64,000 nucleotides of DNA from Dryococelus australis (GCA_029891345.1 CM057002.1:59200777-59264776), one strand, 5' to 3'; positions 14,201 through 29,200 are shown, counted from the stretch's first letter. The notes: generated by a model not told the origin, from the sequence alone. Numbers and translations are program-made.

Positions 14201-17200
14201 GCCCAAAATTCACCCACTTTTGGCAGGATGAAAGAAATGCTACATGCACTGCTTGTTCTTCAAGTGCATATGATGATCAATTCCTGAGATTAAATAACAC
14301 CGTATTTATAAATTCTCTGTATTATTCCTAAATATGTTTAATGCTGTAATTTTATGGGAAGAATAAGAAAAAACCTAATGCCTCAGCACGTACTTACAAT
14401 CAATTTTTTTTTACTCGCACCTCACAAAAAAAATTTCTACTGTAGCCATAATTTATGTAACATTTATATTAGGCACCTGTGAGTACTCGAAATTCAAGTT
14501 TCAAGTACTCGAAATTCAAGTTTCAAGTTGAGTTTTTTTGTACTACTCGAGCTCCGGCTCTACAAATACTGAAACTAGTAATCCGAACATGCCACATTAA
14601 AGATGCTCATAATTACCATATTTACCCGAAAGGAAGAAGAGGTTTTTTGACAGAAAAGGAATAGAAAAAAGAGGGGTCATCTACAATTCGGGAATTGTCT
14701 TCACTTAAAAACCTAGGTGATTTTGACAAAGACTTTTCATGCTTAAATACCATATGTCCTATCGTACGTATGCTCTATGGTTGTATGTATTTTTGTAGTG
14801 CTGAGACTGTACCTGTCAACTTTGACAAGGGTCCCCTTATCTGATGTCACCCAGCATAAAGTTGAAGAGCTTGGCCTTTAAGCAGAAGTGCTTTGCTGGG
14901 AAGCACAATGGCTCAAGTCATGAATAGGTATTTAACACTGGCAAAAGTTTTACAGTTTAATAAAAATGCTGCGCTACCATACAGCTAGGTTAGACACATC
15001 TATTCCATGTAATTAGCTTTTTTTTAAAAGTACATCAAATACATCATATTATTCATATAATAGCATTTCTTCTTGAAGTGTTGTCATAAATTCATGCAAA
15101 AATACTTCAACCTAAATAATTTTTTCCAGCACTTCACAGAGGTAATCTTGAATTCACGTTTAAATATTTTCCCCTCAAAAATATTTTTTTTTAGGAAGGG
15201 GTCGTCTTCCTTTCGGTAATGAATTTTTAATATTTTATGTTTATTTTGGTAAAAAAAAACTCTTGTATAACGTTGTACAGTTGTGCCAGTAACCTAAAAC
15301 ACGGAGAACTCATAATTAGTAATAATTGTAAGTGATGTTCACATAAGCACGTCAGTGACCACGTTTTGATACTGATTTTTAAATATCTAAATAATATAAC
15401 ATTAGAACTTATTTGAGCGGATTTGTGCTTCCACATTATATTCTTTAATTTATTGATTGCCACTGTGTGTACTTTGTGAACACGATCATCCATTGCCATG
15501 TTTACTTAAATAGTTTGTTGTAGTTTATTCAATGTGGATAGGTCGATATATCGATAGTCTACATCAAACAATAATAGCTCGTAGTCATGGTCACTGCTTG
15601 AAAAGAATGAAATGTGTTTGTCAGCCTTCATGTAATCTTAACTATTTTAAACATGTTTATAAAAATGAAATGGGCGACTTTATATTATTTCAACCACATC
15701 CTGTACTCCAAAAACGTCTTTTTAACCCACCAACTGCAACCATAACTTAGTTTGTTCACAACCGACATTGATTTGTTGATGAGGACTAACCGATTACAGC
15801 ATCACATCACAGGCAATGATCAAATACTAATAATAAATGTATGTCAACGGCACATTAAAAAGTGTACTGTAAAATAGTGCGTGCTTGAACAAATGTACTA
15901 AGATGTTGGCAGAGACATCTGGCTCAACTCGACTCGGCTCGAAGTTGCGAGTTTTTCAAAAAACTCGACTCAAACTCGACTTGCCTGGAAAAACTATACC
16001 TCGGAGGTGTCTAATTTATATACTAAGTAGCACAACTTTTTTGATCAAATCTTGATAGTGTATACTGAAAATTCTGTTGGTGTGAATAGCAGAGAGCAGC
16101 AGGAGTACGATAGAAGAATGGTGGAGAAACAGATAGAGAAGAGAGCCTTTCTTACAACATTGGTTTGGTTACAGGCTGCAAACCACAATGGATGATTAAG
16201 ATATTGAAAATTATGTGCACATCAGTCGTGGCCTAAAAATGAGAACACGCATAATTTCCTCCCCCCCCCCCCCCCCCCACAACACAATTTTCAAAATACC
16301 AAGAAAATATTTTTGGTGATGTAAGAAAGTACCTATAAAAGTGAGAAAACTGCATTGTAAGAGAATAATATAAATCAAACAAAAATAAAGGCAAAAATAC
16401 GTGATGTAAATACAAAATGAAGGGGAGAGATTGAAGAACTTTGGAAACGTGTTGTAATGTATTTATAATACAGACATATTGCCATTTAAAGGAAAACAAA
16501 GCCTTCAATGCGTGGCAAGTCCTCAGCCCAACAGTAGGATGTAAAATTAATGATCTTACAGCATTTTTATAACATATGGCCAAAATTTTGTGGTTTTATG
16601 TTTATGTGTATTTTGATATAAAAATTCAAGATTTTGTTATAAAAAATTCAAGATATTGTCTTCATCGTCACAAAAAATTATTTTTCAATTTTAACCAAAA
16701 TGTTCTTAAAATAGATATGTTTTTTTTTTATAATTTTAAGTTGAACATGCTATACAGTGAGCCCTGTTAAGGAGTTCCCACTTAAAAAGTTTTCCTGCCT
16801 ACTAAGTTGAATAATTGTGCACCTTCTCTATCTGCACATGTGTAATTTGACCCTTTAAAGAAGTTTTGCCGGTTAATACGTACTATTTTTTCAGTCCCTT
16901 CAGAAACTTCTTAACAGAGTTTTACACATAAGAATACAAAAAAAAAAAATACACATATGCCACTTACAAAACAATTCAGCAGAAAATCACAACCACTACA
17001 AAAATAAAAACAGTACTGTGCAAAAACAAAACTGTACAAAAATAAAACAGAATGCTGTGGAACCCCTATTTTACACTTTTCGAGGGACTGGGAAAATATG
17101 TTACAAAATGCAGGAAAGTGAGGAAAACTTATGCTGTAAAAACAGATACTGGGACAAAAAAGTGTGTGTAAAATGCAGGAAAGTTTTAAATCAGGGGCTG

Positions 17201-20200
17201 TAATACAGGGTTCCACTGTAATTACACATGGAAAGTATGCCATAATAGGTATCTAAGCAAAACTTTCCATTAACTTGTTTGCGGGAATAAAAAAGAGAGA
17301 AAAATTAAGACACACATGTTCAAGAAAGAGCCACCATTGTTAATAGTTCTGCGTTTCCAGGCAAGAGTGATCTTCTTCTATCATTTACAATCACAGAATG
17401 CTTGGAGAAAGATCATCCTACATCCACGTTTGATGTTGGGATCTATATCACTTTCAGTGCAGCAGCTCCAATGTTTATGTGGTGTATGTGGTTTCTTCTG
17501 CTCTTCTGTGACAAGTTTCTGTAAGGCCATGTACCCAGCTTCCAACTCAGTCTGCATTTCCTTGCATTGGTTTATGTATCTTCACAATTTAACTACAGTT
17601 GAGCCAACCTTCCATGGCGCAGTTGGTTGGTGTGATACCAATCTGGGGTGTGGGAGGCTCTGGGTTTGAATCCCGGGTAAGGCGTGTGTGTTAATTTAAG
17701 TTAGGTTATAAGTTAGTCTGTAAGCTGCCTCCTGCTAAACTTTCAAGCATAAAACCGTGGGACGTTAAAAAGCCCTTTACAATACAACTACAGTTGAACC
17801 CTGAAATAAAATTGGTTGAAATCTGTTTGAAATTCCCAATGCAGTGACTTTGTAGGATATTATAGCTAGGTTGTAATTCCAACCTGTTTTATTTTTATAA
17901 TTGCCAAGTTCGTTGGGGCCCTGTTTATTTTATTTTGATGGAAATAAGAACAGGGGGGAGGGGGGGGGGGGGGCTTTCAGTTTAACACCTCTGTTGAGTC
18001 TGCATAGTTTTGAAGTTCTTCTGAATGTGTGTCATTTTGAGTTGCATATTATTTTGATTAAGCAGTGGAACATTTAGCTTGTACGGAAATAACATTAAAA
18101 TTATTATAACTACGAAAGTTTTAATTTTAATAGAAAAAAAAAAAAGATACAACAGTATGTAGCTGTTAGTATAGATGCAGCAATCACATACTTTGACCAA
18201 AGTTAACCTTCCACTCGTTGGATTTACGATAAAGGCCACATAAATATTATTTACACACTACAAGAGAGTTTAAAGTGTGGTTTTTTTTAAGGCCATGTGT
18301 ATTTCAAACATTGTGATAATAATTCATATATTGTATTATATATATATATATCATTTACAAATTACGGTAACTTACACGTGATTTTTTTTTAAGGAAATCC
18401 TTGCATTATTACTTCGCACGTTTCCTGAAACCAACAAACTTAGAAATGAAAATTATATTTGTGTCGCTTCATTGCAGATGGCTGTTAAGGAAAATGGCAG
18501 AATGAGCCGTTTTACGAAGCGGTAAACACATGCCGATATTGCATTTCACTCAAGAAAATGCACTGATATGGTACCTACAACCAACTATGCTTAAAACAAA
18601 AATGAAAAAAAATTAACTAACAATAAAATATTACAACCAACATCAACAAGGTACTCTTATATAAACGATGAAAAAAAAGCACACACACAATACTTTGCAA
18701 ACGAGAAAATGTAATGTTTACATATACTGTGTAGGTTGGTCACATTATCTGTCAGCTGAAATGGACAACATGCACTTGTGGTAGCTTTTCGAAAAACCTG
18801 ATACGTGTCAAATTTAATTTTAACTTCTATTCAAATATACAGACTTTCAACTTTGAAATTTATGTAGCCACATTTTAAAGCGAAGTACAATAAAATATTC
18901 TTGCCATTGTGTTTTGAGACTCATGTATCAAGTCAAGGTTTTTTCCCCTGTCCACCATTTTCTTTCCCGTATTTCCCTACCCACACATTGATCGATTTAA
19001 TCAATACCTGTGAGTGTGTAAACAAATGGAAAGAAGCGGTACTGGCCGCTTTTATATATTGCAGTTTTTTTACGCGAGAATGTATACAAATGCCAAACGA
19101 AGCTAGCTGAATGTGACTACATAAAGTGTGGATACTTTCACTGCAGTGTTTTTAAATTCTATATTTATGTTACCATTTCTTTACCTCCTTTCTAACCTCC
19201 AATCTTATGCCCCCGATTCCACATGTCGTTGACTCAAATAAATAAGATACTTCTAAAATATGGTAGTATTGTTATATCTTACATTTAAATCTGAAAAACA
19301 ATCCCCTGTATTGGACTAGTGTAAAATGTGGTATTTTATGATATTGACGGGTGACGACCTTCTGCAAGTGGCACGTCACGTGGCCAAAATTATTTTGGCA
19401 GACACTAGGCCTGTTGTACAGTACTGATCGAGTCGCCTTCCAGCAGGGAACAAAGTCTGATTCACGAGCACTACTTTATGCTTCAGTGGTACCACTCATA
19501 CTGGTATACCTGGGTGACGATTAACCTGCAGCTGTAGTGGCTGAGGCTCGACTGGTGGCACACTAGGGGTGCTCCTGAGGTGGGTGTGCTGGTCGGTCGA
19601 GGTGTGCAAGGTTCGGTTGTCGCCAAGGTATGCGATTTTCAAAGTGTTCCCCAGATCCAGAGGTTGGCAATTCCTATTGACCGGTCTTGGCCACTGAGGT
19701 GTTTCTTATAGGCAGTTCAAACGTACCATGTTCGTAGGCTGGGGTAGATTATATTTTGGATTAGCACACAGGGTACTTTTCATCGCGGAAAAATAAACAG
19801 TTTCTTAAGGAATATATAAAATATGCCACCAACCATTTGAGTAGGCGCTGGTTGGTGGTCTGTTTTTTATATTTTGCACACGGGTGGAGCCGCGGGTAAC
19901 AAATGGTTTTAAATATAGTTTACATGGCTACTGTGCTGATTCATTAAACATAATGTTTTAGCATTAAGATAAAATTTGTCACATACACATTCAAAAACAC
20001 TATGAAGCGGGAACTTATGATTACAGATGGTTACACATGGGAACCATTTTAATGCCAAATCTCTGAGACAATGTGCCTGGGTATTGGAGTAACATGGTAC
20101 CTTTACCAATTGTGGCACCCCAGAACTCCAATGGGAGAAATTTACTAAGCATGAACAAATGGCACTTGCAGTATAAATAAGGCAGATGGAGGGAGTGTAC

Positions 20201-23200
20201 TGACCGGAGTCTGGGGAGGCGTTGGGGCAGAAGGGGCCAGCACTGTGACAGTCTGCTGGCGGTCCGGTGGGAGTGCACGTGCTATCGTCTGCAGCTTTCT
20301 CTGTGGCTCTGGGACGACCTGGCCCCTGCGTTTACGGGGACTGGGGGCAGTGGGACGGGGCGGCAAGGAGACGCAGGGCCAGCTGCCCCCGGGCGCGGGT
20401 AGGCAGCAGCACAGCAGGTCCACGCGACCCGCGCGCCTCCGCCACAGGTCCAAGCTTACCAGAGCAGGGAACACCAGCAGACTGGCCCCCAGGTTGAACA
20501 CCACGAGCACCGCCGCCTAACCAACATACATAATTTCTCAAGCTGCAGCACCGTAATTCAATCCCAAAAAACTAGTCAAAATTTAGTTGCAGCGTTCTTC
20601 CATGGTAAACTGAGCACTTTGGAAAACCCTGCTTAAGATATACTTGTGTATTGATCCACCATACATAAAATTAATATTACCATGGGCCTGATCACTCTGG
20701 TCCAGTGAAATTGTGAAATTATTACAAAAGTAAATATATTACAAATTTGCTCATTTTTACATTTGTATCCAAAAGAAAACAGACAGCAAAGTAAATCACT
20801 TCCACATTCATGAATGTATACCTAACACTTTTTATTCAACTCCAGCGCATTAAATTGCTTTTCCTCCATCGTTACCAACTTTACTAGGTACATGCCAAAC
20901 AGTGTGCCATTAAAATACTATACAGCAGGTAGAAACAGTGACGCTTTTCAAAGGTTGATTTCAAAAGTGTTCAATTAACCATGAACAGCTCATAGAAATT
21001 TAGAGCCCAAGTTTTTAATTTTGACACCCAATCATTGTCCCAAAACAATAAAAAACAGATTATCAAAACCAAACTGGTTATACAGTTGTCATGACTGATC
21101 CACATTCTAGTAGTTGCAGGCACAGTTATGACTTCGTGAAGTAGCTTCCAATACCATTTTGCATCTCCTTTCAGGCGTAGCAACTAGAGAGCTTACTTCA
21201 CACAAAGGTGAACCAAACTTGATTCCTGACGGGGTCCATCCCGGATTTTTGCTTGTGGGAATTGTGCAGAATGAAGCCACTGGTTAGTGAGTTTACCCTG
21301 GGATCTCCCTTTCCCCCTGCCCTTCCAATCCAGCACTGCTCCATATTCATCTCGTTTTACCCTCATTGGCTCTAAAGATCTCGTTATTAGAAGCCACTCA
21401 AACCTCTCAAATCGACTCCTTCTTTCAACTTGTCTAGTCCATTTAAGATTGTGAGTGCACATTTATGAAAAAGAATAAATTAATTTTATTACATACTATT
21501 ATCATTCTTTATTCATAAAATTTCAAAGTTTGCATACTTCAATCACAAAATGTTGTTTTTTATTCAATTTTTTAATTTTTTTAAATTAAATTAAATTAAA
21601 AACACGACTGTCTAACCATCACAATAATGACGGCTGAGAACCAAAGGGAGTGGAAAAGAGGATGTATTAATAGTAAATGGGACCTGTAAATAATTTAAAT
21701 ACAATAATGTTTGTGAACTTATTATCACCCGTAATACTAAAAATGCATTTCTTCATTTTTGTCAAACAATCTTGTCCATGTAAACTAATTATTGTAAAAA
21801 ATTTTGCATCCCAAAAACAGAAATGCACAAGTTAGAGCTTCCAATTTTTTCCTATCATGGCGCTAGAAGGAAAATAGTAAATTTTATAATGTGGATTTTT
21901 GAAACATTAGTTTTACTTTCACCAAATAAGAAATTATTTTCAAATCTCAGAAATGTTAACTATCTAATTCAAATATAGATGATGCAATGGAAAATTACTT
22001 TGCAAATATGACATTTTGTAGAAGTTGACCTGAAGACTCGAACAGATGCAAGTTTCCAAAACGTTATTACAAATTCGCCAAGGAAACTATGTGTGTTCCT
22101 CTACACCGTCTTCATTGTGTTGTCAGGTTTTGAGCTTGCTCTTTGTCTTTGTGCTCATCTGTGTTGTATTTGTTGGGTTGTCTATATAGAGTTCTATGCA
22201 TGCATCTATATCCACTGTCTTGTCTTTGCTGCCTGTTCACTTGTTACTTGTTCTGTTTCGTTCCATGCAGCTTGGTAGAACTGACTGAATTCCCTTGTGG
22301 AATTATTGTTATGTATAACTGTTGACAACATCTGGTCTTGGTTTGTTCTTGTGTGTGTTTCTGACATCATCCTCTTTGTATTCTCCTTGGTAACAAAACT
22401 CTGCAGTGGTGTATGTGCAAAGTAATTTTTCTTTTAATCACCTACTCCCATTGCAAGTAAAGTATCATTCGAAGACCACATCAAACATACACCCCTGAGT
22501 ATACTGAATGACACATGTAGGGTACAATTTTATTGCATAAATGTGGCTCATAATGTACAATACACATACAAAACCAAAAAAATAGGTGTAGCATTCTGTA
22601 TTCCTAAGTGAAAGGAGATATAAGGTCTACCACATATCAAATGTATCATTGACTAAAAGATGAAATAGACTAATTTTTGTCTTTTGTACTTACACAAATG
22701 AGAAAATTTATAAAATTATTAACTTTTCTAATAATTTTACATATGGTGTAAGAATACATAATGTGCATACAAGTAGATCTTATGCAAAGGCTTTCAAAAG
22801 TGCTCAACTTACCACGAACAGCCTATACCAATGATGGGATATATACAGGCTGGGCTACTTACCTGTAACGAGAACACTCGCAGTGCTGGGACAGGTATGA
22901 TAGCGGCAGAGAAAAAAGCGCAAACGTTGCTCAGTGCCGAGAGGATAATGTTGACCCCAGTTCGTTTTAACACAACGCCTGTCTGCTCCTGTGAGGATTA
23001 AATAATTGTGACCAGGTTAGCATGTACAGGATAGTTTAATTTACAATTCTATAAACAATAACTTGTTCAGTCACTTATGACTGATTAAAAAAGTATTCAA
23101 ACTAGTTATATGTCATTTATTATTTTATTTTTCGATTTTCATGAACTACACTTAGAATTAAAACCACTGAATAATTTAAAGACATATTGAATTAAAACAA

Positions 23201-26200
23201 AAAGTCACACAAGGCTTTATTTTTCAATTACAAATAATACTATATGTGTATGGAATTAAAATAATGAAAACAAATCCTGTATATCAAATAATGAAACAGT
23301 GAATCTTGTTATTACAGCCCAGAGAAAGAAGCAGAAAGAATCAGAGTTTTCTGATTGGGTCAGTTCAATGGCTGGGCATACCCCTCAGTTACCTTTTTTT
23401 ATCTGGTCTGATATACATAATTATAACTGTTATTATTTTCTCAATGGAGTTTTTACAAACAATGATAGAAACATTTATTCAACCAATGTGAAATTATTTA
23501 ATTTATACAGGCAGTTGGTAAATAAACATCTCTAGGCGAACAAACTTACATGAAGATGACACATAACGTCTTTTTCAAACTACTAATACGACTTTGCCTC
23601 ATCAGTGTGAACCTTCATATCACTACAAACAGGGTATAATTAACAACACAAGTATTCCAGAAGTGTCTACAGAGTATACCCTTGTTGCGGGGGCTATTAG
23701 ACACCAATAAATTGTACTGTTCGCCCCACGGTAAAATAGCAAGCTCATTTCCACAAATATAAATAAGCTGTTGACAGAGCCACCGAGATGACATTTCAAG
23801 GCCATGTAATACCACAGCGTGCCAAGGGATGGCACAAGGAAAAGACTCGTGTGCCACCTCAGCTGAAACTCCGGCCGGCCAGCGACATCATACGCCCTAA
23901 GGACGCTACACCACCCCACCCTCGACCGCCCGGACAAGGGCTAACCGGCAAGTATAAATACAGGTGCATGGTCCTTATTCACCAGTCTGTTCCTTCCCTG
24001 CCTCTTGGTACTGAAGGAAACATCAACAGCAGCTCGCTACATCACCTTGTGTGCTGGTAGCCCTCTACAGCCATCCAGGTCTTCCAGATCTACCAGAAGC
24101 TCAGCAACGCCTTCGTTGACATCTTCAGCACCCTCCAGAGATCCTCCAGAGCCAATCCCCGAAGAAGTTGTCAACCACACGTAAATATATTCATCCCTTC
24201 AGGAACACCAACACTAATCACTGCCCTTCTGGTTAGTGGTAAGTTCCTTAAGTACCTTCTCGACATCAAGTTTAGATAGTTAAGTCGAGTTATTTTTATA
24301 GCCACTTAGCAGTCTGCCTTATGCAGTTTAGAAACATGTCACCTTAACCTGTCAACCGTGGTTTAATTTCTGTTCAACCATTGATAGGCAGTAGTACGTA
24401 CCACCGAATTTATTCCTCCTAGGAATAAACATGTTTTTATTCAACTGCCTAGTATTATCCCAAGTGTGTTGTTCTGCTTCCTAATTAGATATTGGGTCCG
24501 TCAAGGATAAAGCAGGATACAGTGGAATATTTACTTGACCTCAATTTTCCGTAACTTAGTGCGAGACTGCAAACTCCCCTTCAGGGACGCCTGTATGTCA
24601 AATACATACACATTAGACGGTCACCCATTCTGTACACCCCGGCGTATAGAAAGGTAGAGCCACAACCATTAGGAATACAATCCCCAAGGCGGTTAGTCAA
24701 CCAGTCTAGGCTATACTTCGTCCACCACGCTTCTGGTGCCAGAGGGAGTATCTGCCTAGTTCTGGGGGCCTGACCCCTCGTGGACTCACACCCAAGGGTT
24801 GCAGTTGTCAGCCATATTCAACCCAGTGCTCTGTGTCCACTGCACTCCCGGTGCCAGGCACGAAGGGAGCACGGTGTACAACTTTAGTCTGTCAAACTCA
24901 ACTTGCAGAAGTACACCTAGCGAAGGACAAACGTCGCCTGCTTAAAACTTCTTGGGGCTCGTATTAGTCCCTCTTCCTCATGCCCTACTCCCGTCGGAGT
25001 GGTACTCAAAAGAGGGATAAAAAGGCAACTACCACCTCCAAGTACAAACAAGGGCCCAACCCAACCCAGACTGTACTTAGCAGTTCTAGTCGGGGAACAA
25101 GTTCAGGCTGCCCGTTACTTGGAGAAACTTACCTTCCCAGCTACCCTACCGTCGTTGAGGCTCCAGTGAAAACCGCAAGGGAAACTCACCCCATTATTAA
25201 AGCCTTTCTGAGGGGGTGAGAAAGTCCCTTTTGGCATAGCTAACCCCTGGATCAGGGGCAACCAGCCTGGGAACCCAACTAGAGCCGCAGCCGACCCGTC
25301 AGCGCACCAGGTCCTCGTGCCAGCACCAGCCAGTCACCAAAGTGCCACAGTAGGGTCAGCAACTTACGTATGCCACCAGTCGCCCAGGTATAAAGGTGAA
25401 AGTAAGTACAATCAGACAAAAGGTCGTACTCGCAGTCCCCGATTTTGTTTCAAGTTGGAAAGCCACACGGCCAGTTCTCTTTACCGGCAGGGTACCAGTA
25501 CATCGTTAAATAAGGCAGAGTCACAGTAACCCGACCCGGCGTGTCCGTCCTCACACCAAATAAAAACAGCTCGACCGTGACAATCCGCCATTACTAAAAG
25601 TACTAAAAGTACGCGACGAAGATGTGGTGGGAACAGGCTGTTCGGCTACTAATTACATTATTAAAAGGAGATAGTAAACACAATTACTCACAGAGGAACA
25701 CTCACTTGACACACACAAATTCGGATGAACACATTTTCCACGTGGATGCACAATTCATGTGGAAAATGTTTTCATCTGACATTATGTGTATGTGTCTATC
25801 TGCAAGAACTACTTTGTCAATACTTGTGTTTTTTATCTCCTTACAATAATGAACATAAAAGGAAGATTTGAGCATAAAATAAGGACAAAAATTAACCAAA
25901 AACCTTTGGAACCAATCCATATGTAAACATACGAATTTATAGTCACAAATTATGAATAAAAAGAAAATTCTCCCAGCCTGCTAGGTACATTTCAAATAAA
26001 AATAGTCTTTTACTTTCAAGTGCCTGGCAATATTAAAAGTAAGTAGCAATAACTTTTCACACAACTTTTCCTAGATACTACATTGAAACCTTGTAATACA
26101 AACATTGAGGAACCTGAACTCTGGCAGTTTATCAAAATGAGGTTTGCAATACCTGTTAATATAGTTACAAAAAAAGCTCAAGTGTGGACTCTTTGACTTC

Positions 26201-29200
26201 GCATATTGGTAAACAAGACAGTCTTACAACTAGCATTACTTCTCTTCAGCAGTGGACTTAAAAATTAAATTGTAATATAAATTAACAAATATTTTTCATT
26301 AAGCATAAAAATATAAAATTAAATTCCCTCTTTCACACCAAGGAGAAGGAAGACATGAGAACTTTGGATCAAATAGGTTGTCATTCAAGAGGTTTCACTG
26401 TAACATTTGTGACACACTCACGTCAGGCCTGTGCTCGCCGATACTCTCCTCATCTGTGTAGGTGTGCGAGATGAGGAAGATGTTCTGCACACCGAGCCCG
26501 AGGGCCAGGAAGGGCAGGATCTGGAGGGTGGTGGCATTGAAGGCGATGCCGAGCAGTGCGCAGAAGCCAAGCCCTGCGGCGACTGCCATCGACGCCAGCA
26601 GAACACCCACAACGCCCACGCCTGCCTGCGAGCGCACTGGGTCCTGCCACCGCAGCAGTCCCGCCCCCACATACACAGCCTACACAGACAAATTATTTTA
26701 GGGAATTTTTTTTTTTTTTTTTTTTTTTGCAAAAATAGACTATTTACCAATAAATATTTTATCAAGGATCCAAACAAAAGTTACACGTCTCCTTGAGAAC
26801 TCTATTTGTCAGGTATCCTTTTAATAATGACTATCTTTAAAATATTTTTAATGTACGTTTATATATAAATAACAAAATAGAGAACTATGTGGTCATAATT
26901 TTCTGGAAAATTTTCCAAGGCCAGTTTTTTTCACTGACTTCTCTAACCATGACATGCCACCACACACACATCACCACAGCAAACATGCTTGATGGGAAGA
27001 AACAAAGTGACACAGAAGTCAAAGTTTTGCAAGCTACAATTTCTTCTTTCTGCCCACTGTATGACCCAAAGTTCTAATATTGGAAGTATTGCCTGTTTCA
27101 AGCCAATAACTTTAGACAGTTTCCTTTAATGCAAAAAGTACCCCTCATAATTGCTAAGGAAAGCTTATCCATTGTTTTTGTAACCCTTTTTTTCCAGAAT
27201 ATAATTATGCTTCATTACCACTACTTGAAATTTAATCATGTGCTCTTTACTACAAATTCCATGTTTCATTAACACCAAGGCCTTTGCTGGTATGTATTTC
27301 TTTACGTCAAATATTTTATTAAGATACTCAGCAGGATGTTAGGTCCTATAACATGGACAAAAGCCCGATACACTAATATATTCATAGATATAAACATGGT
27401 GTCTTGTATAAGTACTGTTCCAGCAAAGTCACATTCTGATTTTAAAAATTATATTTCATTGTAGTTAATAATCCAAGCTTGCATACCATAAGAATGTAGC
27501 ATATGACGACCTTCAAAACGCTGAGCTCTGAAAACCTGGTGAGGATATCATTCAGGCTGGAAGTTGAGAAGGCATACATGTTGTAGGGCATTAATGTGCT
27601 GTTGGAACTCTTCATTTGTTTTTGTACTTCCTACACAGGCAAGAAAATATAACATGTAACAGCATTTCTCCAAAAATTCAACATAGAGAAAAAACAAAAA
27701 TATGAGTCTGTGGTTGCTACCAACTGCACCGGGATCCAAAAACTGGCATTCTAATTTGTTATGCCAAAATAAAAGTTTGTTTTAGCTGCACAGCAAGGAA
27801 ACAATGAATTCTTCTGCACCAAATGTTTACAAGTTCAATCTAAAATTTTGTCTTTTTACTAAGTTTTGTCAAGATTATTTCAATTTGTATAGCTATTATA
27901 ACTACGTAAGTTTCAAACATTTGCAAATAACTAAAGTATTTTAAAAATTTTGCATTGAGAAATTCAACTTTTTACACTGTTAATGTTATAGTCATGTACT
28001 GATCTGATCTCGGCATATGAAGGGTGTACACATCAGTAGGTGAATTCACACACACACCTCAGCAAACCTTCTTTGCCACATCTCCAGCACAAGGGCGGCT
28101 TTCTCCTGCGTCCAGTCAATATGGTGGACTTTGTACGTTTTGGACCACACCTCGAACAACTCGCGCTCTCCCACGAGCTGGATTACTGTCTGCAGGGCAT
28201 GCGCTCTGCAAACACACACGCAAGGATGTAAAAGGTATTGAATGTATACTTTATTCACACCTTCATTTCAAATAACCATGTACACCTTTTAACTCCAAAA
28301 AGTAATGTAATGGCAGATCACAAGATTGGTTGCAAATGAAACCAGTGTTTGTCCAGATCTGTACATAATGTTAAACTACGGTACCCAAAAACCACAGGTC
28401 AGCTGCCTTTAAATGCATGGAGAAATCTAATACTCTACAGATAGAGAACAGTAAAATTGTTTCATAGAAAGGAAATTATTGTTATTAATACTATTTCTGC
28501 CTTAATAATTAATCATTCATTACAGTATAAAACGAAATGAAGGGTTGAGGAATTTTAAGGTAGGTATAAAATTGGTTATGACATAGATATGCTCAGTAAG
28601 AAAAGAGAATGGATTGACTGAAACATAATATTGAATAGCCCACCAGTTAATGGCATGAAAAGGCGAGCAAAGCTATCTAAATAAATTATTTATTGGAGAA
28701 TATTTGAACTTTCTGCTTTGGAATTTGGTTGTGAATAGCATTTAAGAAACTGATACATTACAGTTTCTCTACTGTTCTCTAAAATAAATTTTTGAACATT
28801 ACAAAATCTAACACAGGTGTTACAAGAATCAAAATCGCCTGGAGGGATAGTGGTACTTTGAAAACAGAAATGGAATATCTTACAGATAAAGTGAATTGTG
28901 ACCAATACATAATGCTAACAGCTAATACTTTTGGAAACCTACCTAACCAGAACTAATCATAATGGCAAGAAAAAAGATGGATGTGCCTGTTTGGACAGAG
29001 ACCTCTACATGAACTTATTAGCCACTGATTGTAATAACTTTGAAATCAATGGTGATCCTGTAAGATGTTAACTTATGTAGTGACTTGCAAGTTAATGCTG
29101 ACAGCATGACGTATGTATACTACTAGCATAGTTCATATGGCATGGAACAAATAACTTCAAATGTGCACTTTTTTTCTAAGCCGACACAGAAAAGCCAAGA

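Larger units (their letters stand above)
14079..20204. other. ptc intron (6.1 kb) with transposon copy 2 and a tRNA-like repeat
   Basis: Contains a 22-bp tandem duplication at about 14,482-14,525, transposon copy 2 (14,614-15,220), a C18 run at 16,261-16,278, a tRNA-like repeat at 17,600-17,770, a G run at about 17,957-17,972 and a short (TA)n at about 18,337. The stretch 19,340-19,760 is less AT-rich than its surroundings but shows no coding pattern that I recognise. Confidence 0.5.
20517..22862. other. ptc intron with MITE and SINE copies
   Basis: Holds a degraded long-type MITE (20,598-20,992), a SINE family 1 copy (about 21,175-21,425) and a deleted MITE remnant (about 22,672-22,833) ending right before visible exon 10. 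The rest is AT-rich without recognised features. Confidence 0.6.

Noticed and set aside
16233..16583. Minus frame of 116 codons with poly-Gly
   Set aside because: The Gly run comes from a C homopolymer; the rest has no motif and is AT-rich intron.
26418..26796. Several long frames overlapping ptc visible exon 9 on both strands
   Set aside because: They are shadows of the GC-rich coding exon; only the minus frame reading [11 protein letters not shown] matches Patched.
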